Below are positions 11,954-23,500 of a stretch of DNA of 64,000 nt, one piece after another. Every line of letters begins with the position of its first letter. Positions within the stretch are counted from its first letter, which is position 1. The stretch is from Malaya genurostris. Its lineage: Eukaryota; Arthropoda; Insecta; Diptera; Culicidae. The notes under the pieces were generated by a model. The model was not told the origin of the DNA. It made no database searches and saw only the letters and a program-made list of their open reading frames with translations. Both the position numbers and the translations under genes were made by a program. Location: the NCBI RefSeq assembly GCF_030247185.1, contig NC_080572.1, positions 39,471,383 to 39,535,382 on the forward strand. The letters run 5' to 3'.

Positions 11954-12842
11954 ACAATTCGGCCTAAAAGTTCGTATCGTTTAATAGAAACACACATTTT
12001 TCTGCCAAAATTCGTTTTTATTATTCAACATAATTGCCATCAGAGGCAATACAGCGATTATAGCGATCTTCCAACTTTTCGATACCATTTTTGTAGAACG
12101 ATTTGTCCTTTGCCTCAAAATAGGCCTCAGTTTCAGCTATTACCTCTTCATTGCTTCTAAATTTTTTTACCAGCGAGCATTCTCTTGAGGACTGAGAACA
12201 GGAAAAAGTCACTGGGGGCCAAATCTGGAGAATACGGTGGATGAGGGAGCAATTCGAAGCCCAATTCGTTCAATTTCAGCATGGTTTTCATCGACTTGTG
12301 ACATTGTGATTGTGAGCTCACGCGGCACCCATTTTGCACAAAGCTTTCTCATATCCAAATATTCGTGAATAATATGTCCAACACGTTCCTTTGATATCTT
12401 TAGGGTGTCAGCTATCTCGATCAATCATTTTGTGGATTTTTTTCACGTTTTCATCGGTAACAGCCTCTTTTGGACGTCCACTGCGTTCATCGTCTTCGGT
12501 GCTCATATGACCAGTACGAAATTTTGCAAACCACTTACGAATTGTTGCTTCGCCCGGTGCAGAGTCAGGATAACACTCATCAAGCCATTTTTTGGTATCG
12601 GCGGCACTTTTTTTCATAAAAAAGTAGTGTTTCATCAACACACGAAATTCCTTTTTTTCCATTTTTTTTCACAATAACAAAAGTAGCTTCACTCAAAATG
12701 CAATATCTCACAAACTAATAATCAGACAGCTGTCAAATTTATACACGTATCTTTTGAAGGTTGCTACTAACTGGAAATGGTATGGATTTAATTCTAGTGG
12801 CGCCCTCTCATAGAAACGATACGAACTTTTCAGCCGATCTGT
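11954..12842 (-). mobile_element. Himar1-like mariner, internally deleted copy A
   Basis: This is an irritans-type mariner of 889 bp, flanked by TA on both sides (11952-11953 and 12843-12844). Its inverted ends resemble ACAGWTCGGCTGAAAAGTTC. The N-terminal transposase (12408-12662) reads MEKKEFRVLMKHY, then RKWFAKFRTGHMSTEDDERS and VTDENVKKIHKMI. The C-terminal part (12021-12339) includes ELLPHPPYSPDLAPSDFF, with the third catalytic Asp, and ends in GNYVE. The central part with the first two catalytic Asp residues is deleted, and the frame shifts after HKMI. Full mariners of this type are about 1.3 kb. The copy cannot be autonomous, but both ends survive. Confidence 0.95.
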
Positions 12843-12869
12843 TATTTAAGGTTTGTTTGTATCAGTACA

Positions 12870-13230
12870 TAACTTTCATTCAAAGTAAGATAGATGGCAG
12901 TTGGTTAAACTCACGGAAGAGGAAGGAGACTAAATGATAAAGAAGCTTCATGTATGGAAGGTCACGACAAGCAAAAACGTCGCAAACTGGGACATTGGAT
13001 AGTCTACCTTGGGTACGCAAAGAATTTATTAGTTGAGACCTAACATCACGATACTCCACGCATGTCCAAACGACATAATGAATATCGCGACAACCTTCGC
13101 CACAAGCACAATGATTAGTGTCTCGGAAGGTCCGATATGAAGGAATTTCCAATACTTGCAGAACACATTTTTACCTAACACCAAAATGAGATGTCTTAAC
13201 TGACGCGTCGAACGAAAACGTGTTTCGACA
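12870..13230 (-). pseudogene. LINE C-terminal fragment (Cys/His motif)
   Basis: On the minus strand, 12880-13152 encodes a motif spaced as CACGEGCRDIHYVVWTC, followed by VEYRDVRSQL. This pattern is typical of the zinc-knuckle-like C-terminus of R1/Jockey-type non-LTR retrotransposons. Upstream in another frame (to about 13230) lies PLNAHDLDRPVYVETRF, which fits the region just before it. No RT or endonuclease remains here. Confidence 0.65.
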
Positions 13231-14899
13231 TATACTGGCCGATCGAGATCGTGGGCATTTAGCGGTTAACCAATTTTCGTACATAGGGCATTTTTGTATA
13301 CTTTATGGTTCGCCTCAGACTCGTCAGTGCATTAAAAAAATACATTCCACAAGTAACAAACATTCCGGCCAAGAAGAATGTTCTTTTGGATCTTTTAGAT
13401 CAAGAAATCATGAATAATTGTCATGAATTCATGAGAAAATAATTGATCTCAATATTTTTTAATCATGACAACAAAATCGAATCTTCTTCCGTGTAAGGAC
13501 TAGTATCGAAAATTTAGCTAATCCATTCTTGTCCTGTAATGCGAATTTCTGACAAAAACAGAAATAAATTGATATCAACTTTAAGAAGCACAAAATGAAC
13601 CGGACAAGGTTTCAGTGGAATTTATTGTTTAATTTAGCGGCACAGCACGTTTTCTGATAACCTTGACTAACATGTCGAGCAGAACATAAACTAGCAGCGT
13701 TCTTCACACATTGGCGACATCATCAACACTGCACTCGGCAATCATAAACGCCATCATATTGGCACCATTTTTTCCGCATCATCGCCCGGTCATACTCCGT
13801 AATAGCTCCTTAATAGCTACTTAAACGCTCTGAACATTCTGCAACGTTCGAAATCTGCAATAAGCGCACCACACCACCATTATCACAATGTACACAGTCG
13901 CAGTACGGTGTCGCAGTGGACGGCAAAGGAACGGCTGGCTGCGCACTGCAGAGTTGGAGAAAAACTGAGGACACAACAGTGCCAATTATAGAGTCTACAC
14001 ACTCGTAGCTACGGTGCACGGTTTCACCAACAGGAAAAAAATAAACCTTAACATCTTGTGTCTCCGTCATCGGCGGCGTTGCGTATTCGAAACCTTCACG
14101 ATTACGGCCAGTGCAGTCGAAAATGCAGTTCTTGTGAACTAACAGCAAAGTTGTATGAGCTAACTAAAATCATGCGAATTCGATGCCAATACGAGGCTAT
14201 ACGAGCTTTGTCATCCTCATCCTCACTGAAAGACCATATATTGAACGGTCGGGAATCAAATTCGTTCTAAGATAAGTATTTCTCAAGATGCGATCCGGTA
14301 GAAAAACGAAGTTCATTAGTCTCTTGCGCTAAGCAAAGAATGCACCGTCTTGTGATACGAGAATAGAGAAGATGACCCAAAAATAAAACACATATTTTCA
14401 TATGTAGGAGTTTCGGTACGTGTTTGCCGAACCGTCTAGTAAAACGGGGAAACCGGGGTCCATCACACCAACTTGGCTCAGATCCATCCACGAAAAGTAA
14501 ACAACACAGACACGAAATGATGAATGCTGACCAAAATATGTGCAGAAATGCACCGCCAAAAACCCGTTGCATTACAATCCCACACAAGATGCTTAGAGTT
14601 GCGGACTGCTCTTGGCATGATAAATCTCTTTCAGTTGCTTATACGATAAAATGGGTGTGTTAAGCATGATTCCCTGGTAGTTTTTGATCGATATATGACA
14701 TTAAAAAGGATAACAAAATCAATGCATAAATGAATAAAACTATGAATGCAGCAGAGAAATGAAGTGATACTCGGTGATACTTTTTTGTTTCATTTATAAA
14801 GTTATCGCTTGAAAATAGAAATAAGAATAATTCATGGGTATCTTTCTTATTGAACTTAGTGAACAAATCAATTTATTTGAAGAAGATTTTCAAAAAAAA
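13231..14899. other. Unassigned intron DNA
   Basis: No family is recognised. 13810-14590 has three overlapping open frames of 79-112 codons on opposite strands. None shows recognisable motifs or splice context. Confidence 0.4.
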
Positions 14900-15011
14900 A
14901 TCACGAGATATCGACCTAGCCGCAGTAGGAGATCTTAATGCTAAGCACACTTCATGGAATAACCAGCAAAGTAACACAAATGGTCGACTACTTCATAATC
15001 AACTTCTCTGC
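14900..15011 (+). pseudogene. LINE endonuclease (APE) scrap
   Basis: The plus frame reads IDLAAVGDLNAKHTSWNNQQ and then NTNGRLLHNQL. This matches the 'GDFNAKH..WN' block of the apurinic-like endonuclease in Jockey/I-type LINEs. Only about 35 residues are left, with no flanking LINE coding on either side. Confidence 0.7.
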
Positions 15012-15967
15012 TGGTTACTATTCAGTTTTATTTCCAAATAGCCCACTTACGACGACTTCACTATGTGATCCTTTTTAAAAATTTATCCTCTGAGAGAGTG
15101 ATACGTTTTTGATAGCGAATATCTCTTGTTGCATCTAACGTATCAACATAATTTTTGCTACATGCCATCGAACATATGATCATCAATTTATGATAACATT
15201 TTCAGTTGTATGACATAATCACAAATAATTCAAAATTGAAGTTTTCTGAAATGTTTTGTATCAACGAGTATCGAAGAGGAAAACTTATGACGCTTGTTTA
15301 TGTTAGATTTTCAGTCATAATTTTGAAAGGTAAATTATAACTTTTACCTCACTTATAGGTGGATTACTGAATACTTTGTTTATATCAAGAGAAGGGAATA
15401 GTTCCACTCAAAAATTCTTCTGAAATCATTTAAGCTCCAAAATCAACCTCTGAAGCGCAAACAAAAACGCGTTTTGGTGCAATTATAACCACAGAAGGAA
15501 AAGGCGCTTACACAAAAATATTGATATCTCCGTTAAAAATTGACGGTTTTCTACAATCTATGGATCTTGTTGGATAGCTTTTACGGTGTAGAATTTAAAT
15601 CATATTTTGTTTCTAATGCCAATTGTGAAAGATGTTGTCAACAAATTGCAATTTTTTACATAAAAGTTTGTATAACTCGAAAGAAATCATTCGATCCAAA
15701 AACAAAAACAATAGCGTAAATACTTCCAGGGAGACCTTCCATTTACAACTTGTTTGATCAAAATCGGTCCGAGAAACACGCCTCCTAATGTTGCACACAC
15801 ATACATACACACAGCCATTTGCTCAGTTCGTCGATTGGAATCGATTGATATATGAAACTCGGCTCTCTGGGCATCGGAAAAGTTTTTTAAAGTTTGAGCG
15901 AATACTATGCCTATTTATTATACTTATAAAAAAGTAAAACGCTCACTTCACACCGCTGTACTTGGTA
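15012..15967. other. Unassigned intron DNA
   Basis: There is no recognised gene. 15700-15790 has faint similarity to the dispersed repeat ('agaccttccatttacaactt', 'aaaatcggtccgagaaa'). Confidence 0.35.
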
Positions 15968-17203
15968 TAGGGGATGATCGCTGCCGGCACCCCACCGTAA
16001 CTTTGGACAGAGAACAGATAGCGTGATTCTGACAAATGTCATGTGTGTGTAATAGCAGCAAGTTTTTTTTTGGGTCGAATACCAAAGCAAACTGACGCTT
16101 GTACTTTTTGCTGCGTTCAAAGCAAATTTTAATTGCGTGAAAATCAACAGAAAAGTTCTTTATTACTTTTTTTTATAATATCATAAATTGAAAAGCATAA
16201 ATCGAAAAGGTGAGTGAATTGAATATATATGAGATGAAATTAATCTATTTCGTCATTTAATACCGGATGATATCAAAATTTTCGCAACCAAAATTTTTTT
16301 TTGTCATTTTCAAAATGTCTACCGATTTCGGTTACCGGCACCCCAAGGTGTTCCCGGTACCCCATTTTTTGGACAAAAAGCATAAATTGTCAGTGATATG
16401 CAGAGATGCCAAGTCTGCAAATTTGTCTGTAAATTATCAAATTTCTTAGTTAACATGTAAACCTTTTTTCGTCTAAAGACTTTTTACAGACTTTTGAAAC
16501 TTCGATTGCTTGCAGACATTAAGAAGTTACAGACTTTTGAAAATTGACGCGATCTTTTCGTTTTTGCTAGCTAAACTTATAATACTACCTGACATCTCGG
16601 GTGATATGCAACACGTGGACAACTTGACGTCTTCAATACACCCGTCATATAAGTAAAAACTTTGGTTCTCTGGTTCTGTTAGCCATGGCAACTTCAAACA
16701 AATCGTCCTAGTCAAGGAAAATGAACTTTAATGCACTGATTATTGCCATTAAACGTTGCTTAGTGGATAAGAAGCCAATAAATTCGACTACAGTAACGTA
16801 TTCAATCCCAAGAAGTCGGTGGAAGACCGGCCAAGTCATTGGCCAAGAGAGCCAAGGCGAAGTCACCATCAGACAATAAAGACTTTTGTCCAAAACGCCT
16901 CCGAAAAGAATAAATTCCGTTTTCTCTTTAAATAATTGCAGTTTTTACTTATATTCTTCCATTTTTAACGAAATTTCTTGGGGTGCCGGTAACCGAACAC
17001 CTTTTTTGAAATGACCAAAATTCATCACTTTACTAAATTGATAATAAAGTTTTTTTCGAACGATTGAATCAACTTAGTTTCTTATTCAGTTGTTAGCTAG
17101 GGAGTTTAGTTTCCCATTGATGTATATATGTCCGCATAATGTGCACTTAGTCCGAAATTATAAGCTTAAAAGAAAAGGGTGCCGGTAACCAAACACTCTT
17201 CCC
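15968..17203. mobile_element. Non-autonomous TIR element with GGTGCCGGTAACC motif
   Basis: The left end reads 'taggggatgatcgctgccgg' with 'caccc' following. The right end, reversed, reads 'tagggaagagtgtttggtta' with 'ccggcaccc' following. Both then continue to a similar 'tttggac/tttcggac' stretch. The word GGGTGCCGGTAACC recurs inside near 16330-16362 and 16979-16992. TA dinucleotides sit at both borders. No transposase frame is present. A 199-bp MITE (16402-16600) is nested within, and a mariner starts only 2 bp beyond the right end. Confidence 0.6.
16402..16600. mobile_element. 199-bp MITE with 9-bp TSD
   Basis: The direct repeat GTGATATGC lies at 16393-16401 and again at 16601-16609. The ends are imperfect inverted repeats ('agagatgccaagt' against 'ccgagatgtcaggt' read from the right). 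The interior repeats 'acagacttttgaaa'. A 9-bp TSD points to a Mutator-like origin, which is inference. It is nested in the 15968-17203 element. Confidence 0.75.
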
Positions 17204-17205
17204 TA

Positions 17206-17952
17206 CTACCTAGATCAAAAAATTCCCAGAATCACCACCGTTTGGCGCTTTCAGTCATCCGATTAGATTTTTTTTAGATTGTCTTTGATATTTCAAATTT
17301 TCAGCTTTATATTTAGTACTTCTACGATTGTGCGTGTCTGCGATTTCGCACATGTTTCAAAATGGAATTCAAATTGCAACAACGAGTTTGCATTGAATGT
17401 TGCGTTAAAAATGGTTTGACGACATTGCAAATGTAAGAAGAGTGTTTCGGCAACAAATCTGAAAAAACAGTTGTTTATCAGCGGCACGAACGTTTCAGAA
17501 GTGGCTGTGAAGTCCACATCGTTTTCAGTTGAACAAGAAGGCGAAGCTCACAGTTTCCATTGATTACAATGGTGTTGTGTATCATGAATTTCTTCCACAA
17601 GGCCAGGCCGTCAACGAGGAGTATTTTAAGGGCGTTATGAGACGTTTGGATGAAGCAATTCGCCAAAAAAGACCAGATTTGTGGGCACCGTCACACAATA
17701 CCATCGTTATCTGTGAACATTTGGCTAAAAACGAAATGAATACCATTCAGTAACAACCGAATTCAGCTGATTTGGCTCTTTGCGACTCAAGAAACCGCTC
17801 CGTGGAACCCGAGATGAGATTATTGAAAACTCGCAGGTGGCTCTGATGGCCACACCGAAAACTGAATATAAAAAAAATGTTTCGAGGAGTGATGAATAAT
17901 CTTGTATTTTTAATTTTCTGAATAAATTCTGGGAACTTTTAGATCAAGATAG
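17206..17952 (+). mobile_element. Second mariner family, deleted copy 1
   Basis: TA flanks (17204-17205, 17953-17954) enclose 747 bp. The inverted ends match 'tagatcaaaaaattcccaga' on the left and 'ttctgggaacttttagatca' on the right. A transposase start MEFKLQQRVCIECCVKNG is visible near 17362. A later block (17529-17753) reads NGVVYHEFLPQGQAVNEEYF, then MRRLDEAIRQKRPDLW and ICEHLAKNEMNTIQ. The central part and the segment before the third catalytic residue are missing or shifted. The 3' UTR ends 'ctgaataaattctggg'. A diverged relative is at 20755-22795. Confidence 0.85.
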
Positions 17953-20032
17953 TATCTGCCGGAAATGTTCGCCGTGACCCTACTTAACTTGATCAATGAG
18001 CTCATGGTAGCTTTGAATAACCATAAGTGTCTCAATCAGCCACCTCCAAGAAAAATGTGGGTATAAAAAATCTGTGCGGCCTGTTGGTTACGTCACTTAT
18101 ACTATTCTATTTCCGTAAACGAAAGTACCAACCATTTGGAATAGAATACCCGAACATGTTCTTCTATGTACGGCCGTCAAGCAGTTCAATTATATCAGCT
18201 GTGATTTTGTGGAGTGTTCTCTTGCGGGAAGCATGACATTCAGATACAAGTCTAAAATCAATTTGAAACGAAAATTAGAAACAAATTGGTTAACATAATA
18301 GACTTATTATTGTGATTCTTTCCCTTCAGAGTTTCGTCTCGATCTCGTCGATCTCGGCTGATCATAAAATCATTTAACTATATAATCCTTATCGCAAATT
18401 CGAACACACCTCTATAAATTATCCGGAATAGTCGCCAGACAGTGAATGGTAATGTTTCTCTGATTCGGAACATTTCGTATATAGGAAAGTCTGCCTTCAA
18501 TATAACACACAATCGTACCGCACCGCTCTAATCCCAAAGTGTGACAAATTGATATCGATGATGGCAATATTTTTATTTTCCGCCTGTAGAGTCTGCTCCG
18601 CGAGACCTTCCCTTTAGTGCACATAGTCGCGATAATTGGTGTCATCACAACACTTGGCGGTATCACTTTGCATCAAGCTACGTGGAGACTTTCAATTGTT
18701 TGCTTCATACCCGCACCCGAAGTAAATAAGTGTGGCCGTCACATCCGATCGATCTGACGACCGTGAAGGTTGTGCTGTATCTAAGTATCTATGTATGTAC
18801 ATACGAATTAATTATCGCCCTATCAAGAATTTCCTATGGTGCCAGCGTGTTGGAAGTGCATGATTCAGCACGGGAGCTGACGTAGACCCACGGAGTAATC
18901 TTATCTTTTAGTAGCTAGTGCCCAGACCTATACAGGCGCTGCATGTTAGAATCGACCGATGATTGCGTTATTTCAAAATGAAATCACGGTTGCAGCAGTA
19001 GAGGAAGTTGAATCAATCTAGGCAAAATCAGACAGAGCGCAGATCCAATCCGAATGTTTCATAACCGAAGAACTCAAATCCCAACATGCCGGTATTGCCG
19101 TTCCATTTATTATCTGCTGCTATCAAACAGGGAAATAATTGGATTCCGGAGAGTCGATATCGATAAACGATTGCTGAAAAGAGCAAACATTCTGTAAAAT
19201 GGGTTGTCGCCCCCGTCTGACCGAACTACCAAATGGAGGTTGTAATCCAATTATATTGGCGCTCCACGAGGAATTGTATAGCATTAACAGGGCTTCTCAG
19301 TCCAGTAAAACTATGTATACGTACTACACAGTACGTCTACTGTTTCTATGTTGCACTATTGGATGTTTGAAAAACTGTTGAGAACACAGAGACATTAACT
19401 ACGTCCACCACAGAGCGTCGAAGTGCTTGCCATATATGTAGAAGCTATGCATAATCCTTCGCAGGTCGTACGCTCCTCAAATGGAAACACCGCAGCAAGG
19501 CGGTCATCGGAGAGGAGAAGGTGGCGACAGGTTGGACGTAGGCCGCCAAGTATTGGGTGGGGCAAGAGGTGTCATATTTCATCGATTCATCTCTCTCGTC
19601 CACATGAGTATGAGAGTATGAAGCAGTTCAAGATCATTTTAGGCGAGGTGTTGGACAGGTAACGTACTCATTTATAATACAAGTACTAGATATTATTGAA
19701 ACAATTCAAAATATAGAAGAATAAAATAACATTTCGTTACTTCTAAGTTGATAGATGTTGCAATATCTCATCTCCGATAAATGATCAGATTATGACATGA
19801 AGCGCACCCTTAGTAAAAACGCCGTTCGAATCGATCCACAGCCTTGGTAGGTTTTTATCTTGTCACACATAAACTTATAGGCGATAAAAGAAAGACAGAA
19901 TCAACCATGAGAGTCAGAGTAAAACTTTGTTCGAGAAAGAGCGAGAGAATTATGATAGCATATCCCACTAACACACCTGTAGTAAAAATGTGGCAGGTTT
20001 CGAACTATTCGCAATTGTGTTGGGAACGGCAC
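17953..20032. other. Unassigned intron DNA
   Basis: I recognise no gene or repeat family. 18600-19660 is somewhat less AT-rich and repeat-poor, with short open frames only. Confidence 0.4.
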
Positions 20033-20442
20033 CAGGTTTGCCACACATTAATCTGCAATTTGCAGGTAAAAAAACTGTTAATCTGCAAGGGGATTCAAAA
20101 ATCTGTATTAAAAATCTGTATACGAAAATAATAAGATATTGAAGTACAACGAAATGAGAAAGTCTTTAGAACGCTAATGTAATGATGTTAACATTTATTT
20201 TCTCCTTACTGGTGATTCGACATCAAACATTTGAAATCCAATACAAAAATGACAGCAGAGTACTTGGTTTATTATAACGCTATTAACAATCTCGATCATT
20301 ATTGAACTTTCAATTCACGCTATTAAAAACTTGCAAAATCTGTATTTCAGGTCAAAAATCTGTAATCTGTATATACAGAATCTGGGTCTCAAATTTTAAA
20401 AATCTGTAAAATACAGATTATTCTGTATATGTGGCTACCCTG
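20033..20442. mobile_element. 410-bp MITE with 8-bp TSD
   Basis: AACGGCAC at 20025-20032 is repeated at 20443-20450. The ends are 'caggtttgccacacat' and, from the right, 'cagggtagccacatat'. The interior repeats 'aaatctgta' and 'tacagatt' many times on both strands. The 8-bp TSD and CAGG.. ends resemble hAT or P-type non-autonomous elements. There is no coding sequence. Confidence 0.85.
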
Positions 20443-20828
20443 AACGGCACTCTGCTTGTCGTTGGTAGCAACGTTGCCAGGTACACCGATTTCTCGGCAT
20501 ATCTCGATGAACATTAGAAAAAGTCCCAAGCTCATCTCTTCACATAAGCTCCAAGCCAAAACCACAAACTTTCGATTTATATTGAAAACTTTGAAGAAAT
20601 TTCAATAACAGCTTCGTAATAATCGAAAGAGAAAGTAACCAAAGAGAGGCTCTCATTTGCAGTTAAACCCTTTTGTCGTGTGACTATCAATATGTTCTCC
20701 TAAAATACCGATAATTCACTGTTTATACAGATAATACATTTTACTAATACCATAGTACCTTAATCAAAAACTTCCTGGAATCACCACCGTGTGGCGCTCT
20801 CAGTCACCCGATTCAGTAGCGTCTCGCG

Positions 20829-20896
20829 TTTGACCGGTTGTGCAGTGCACGAGGTGCACATGAAGGTGCACCTCGTGCACTGCACAACCGGTCAAA
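20829..20896. repeat. Perfect 31-bp hairpin, 6-nt loop
   Basis: The left arm 20829-20859 (starting TTTGACCGGTTGTGCAGTGC) and the right arm 20866-20896 are exact reverse complements around ATGAAG. The arm also contains a smaller palindrome, GTGCAC-CTC-GTGCAC. It lies in the interrupting sequence of the broken mariner. Confidence 0.95.
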
Positions 20897-22073
20897 TTCA
20901 AGAAATTAACTGCATCACTATCCGCATTCAATAAATGTTTAGATTTCTAACTTATTCGATGAAACCAGATAGGATGGCACGAAATTTATATTAATGAGCG
21001 TTTTTGTCCACAGCACAATATGCACAGATTCACCCTAAGCTGCTTGCGCTTGCTGGTCATTAACAACCAAACGATCTTTTCATATCGCGTTGCCGTAGCC
21101 AGTACGCGATTTGAACTCGAGCACTTTGCCTAGTGCACCGAAATTACACACATCTCATATACATCCAACTTAAAATTTCAAGTATCTCTTGTCGCAGTGT
21201 GAGTGTCTTTTTCGTGCATATGAGTCACTGCACAAATTCAAGAGAATGAATTATTCAGTTCAACTCTGAGATTTGTTGTTCTCGGTCACGTTTGGCTCTG
21301 TGAGAACTTGTACGCCTACCTTCGGGAGAGGCTTCAGTGGCTTATGCTTATGGCAGTTGAAAACAAATTGCTGGCTCAGTTGCAACGTCGAAGCGGTTTT
21401 ATTAATAAAGTTATTGACAGATTTGATCGACGTGCAGAGCACCGAATTCTTCTATTGTATCGATGATACGAAATAAGTGTAATAAAAAAATTCCCATCCA
21501 CGAGTATATCATTATTTCATTGTATTGTAAAACACAAGAGAATATCCATTTCTCAATCGTTATTTTTCATTTACAACGAACTGTTACAGCTGATTCCATA
21601 CCTCATAAGCAGTGCACAATCCGTACACTTCGTCACAAAACGCCACTGATCCGACTAGATTTTTTTTAGGTTGCTACATCTGTCATTGATATTCTATCAA
21701 ATTTTCAGCTTGATACATGGACATTTGTGAAAGTTACGCTGTATCAAAGACATCATATTAACAAAATATCCAGCTCTCACATTTCTCGAACAAATCATTG
21801 GCAACATCCTTTTTTGCGAGCATGTCGCCCTCAGGTGAGTCCGCATCGAATCTCATACATAGAAGTAGGGGAGAGAAATGTCAAATTCGTGCGCGCCAAA
21901 CTAGCAGGGCTGCGCACCCATACATTTGACATGATATGTTGAATGTGATGCCGTGCGATGGCGTTGTTGAACTGAAGATTGATTTCGCTCCAAGCTGACA
22001 GGGTCTGGCTGTATTGAGTACATCTGCGATTTAACGTCTCTTCGATTTTGTGCAATTTTCGAAATGGAATTGA

Positions 22074-22197
22074 GCGGGACGGGTATAGCGTGATTGTTTA
22101 GTCGATGTCGCAGCCCACCTGGGTTCGATACCCAACTCCGCACATAGGGTCAGAAAGCTTTAAAAACGGTTGATTCCTCTATAGTTGAAATAAAACA
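22074..22197 (+). repeat. tRNA-derived SINE inserted in mariner, 12-bp TSD
   Basis: AAATGGAATTGA at 22062-22073 is repeated at 22198-22209. Between them, the element begins 'gcgggacgggtatagcgtga' (A-box-like) and has the B box GGTTCGATACC at about 22113. It continues 'cgcacatagggtcagaa' and ends with 'ctatagttgaaataaaac', an A-rich tail. This is a Pol III-type SINE. The TSD is made from the mariner's own start-codon region, so the SINE arrived after the mariner. Confidence 0.93.
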
Positions 22198-22795
22198 AAA
22201 TGGAATTGAATTTTTAAGAACGTTTATCAGTGGTATGAACGTTTCAGAAGCGGCCACGTCGTTTTAGTCGAAAAAGAAGGCGATGCTCACAGTATTCATT
22301 GATCCACAGGGTGTTGTGTACCATGAATTCCTTTCACAAGGCCAAACTGTCAACAAGGAGTATTATTTGTACGTTATGAGACGTTTGCGTGAAGCAATTC
22401 GCCAAAAAGACCAGATTTGTGGACAAACAACTCATGGAGCTTGCACCACGATAACGCACCGTCACACAATGCCATCGTTATCCGTGAACATTTGGCTAAA
22501 AACGAAATGAATACCATTCAGCAAGCACCGAATTCACCTGATTTGGCTCCCTACGACTCCTATTCGGTCGACTCAAGATATCGCTCCGTGGAGCAGATGA
22601 GATTATTGAAAAATCGCAGATGGCTCTGATGGCCATACCGAAATCTGAATATAAAAAAAGGTTTCGAGTATTGGATCAAGCGCTGGCATAAGTGTGTTGC
22701 GATCGATGGGGAGTACTTTGGAGGGGACAATATCGATTTTGATGAATAATTTTTATTTTTCTGAATAAATTCCGGAAATGCTTTGATCAAGGTAG

Positions 22796-23500
22796 TATGA
22801 TACATTTTAAATAATTTACTTCAATTCTTGTTCACGTTCAGAAAAAACATGGAATGTGTACACCTTAACAATCTAAATCAATATTTTCGATGAATGTAGT
22901 TATTGCTACCAACTTCGATCAATTATTTTCCTTTTATTCCATACAGAAAGGCTATGTAATCACTGTGAAAACCGACTTTTCAACCGACATATTGACGTAT
23001 ATCATTCCATTTAGCTCGACGAACTGAGCAAATGTCTATGAGTGTATGAATGTGACAACCGATTTTAACAAACTTAGGTTCATTCAAATAAAAGATCTTA
23101 TCGTTACATAGACTGCTATTGAGTTTTATCCGGGTCCGACCCTCAGTACTGGATACTCTGGAAATATAGGGTGAAGTTTGCTAAAAAATTCAAACTGTCA
23201 TTTAGAGCGATGATGCAAATAAGGGAAAAGTTTTACTAACTTTGGCTCAAAGCTGTTTCAATTTACTGAATTATTATGTTACACATTCAGCATGACAGAT
23301 TCTCTTTGTTCACTTTCTCTTTGAAGTATTACGGAATAGTAATCTATTTTTCGATAACTTCTACAGTGCAGATGAGTTTTAGTTATCTTGTCAAATAATA
23401 AGAAGGATTGCTAAGGTGGCGTAATAGCCGATATATAAAGTAAACCTGGAGAATCTGTCATTTGCTCATAGGTCGTAATGAAAGTTTTATACAGTTTTCT
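22796..23500 (+). repeat. Dispersed repeat end and 155-bp-type unit; remainder unassigned
   Basis: 22946-23165 runs 'agaaaggctatgtaatcact', then 'agctcgacgaactgagcaaa', then 'ccgattttaacaaacttagg' and a monomer fragment. It is the same architecture as 1860-2130. The remainder is plain AT-rich DNA. Confidence 0.65.

Larger units (their letters stand above)
20755..22795 (+). mobile_element. Second mariner family, copy 2, broken by insertions
   Basis: The left end 'gtaccttaatcaaaaacttc' and the right end (reversed) 'ctaccttgatcaaagcattt' are inverted repeats flanked by TA (20753-20754, 22796-22797). After about 60 bp of 5' UTR the match stops near 20815 and resumes near 21636. Another break runs from about 21730 to 21990. 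The transposase begins with ATGGAATTGA at 22065, where a SINE sits. After it, 22283-22510 reads GVVYHEFLSQGQTVNKEYY and MRRLREAIRQK. 22417-22629 adds HHDNAPSHNAIVIREHLAK, with the second catalytic Asp, and APNSPDLAPYD, with the third. The C-terminus WIKRWHKCVAIDGEYF lies near 22673-22720. Stops and frameshifts make it a pseudogene. Confidence 0.85.

Noticed and set aside
22078..22140. tRNA gene
   Set aside because: A and B boxes are present, but flanking TSDs and an A-rich tail make it a SINE.
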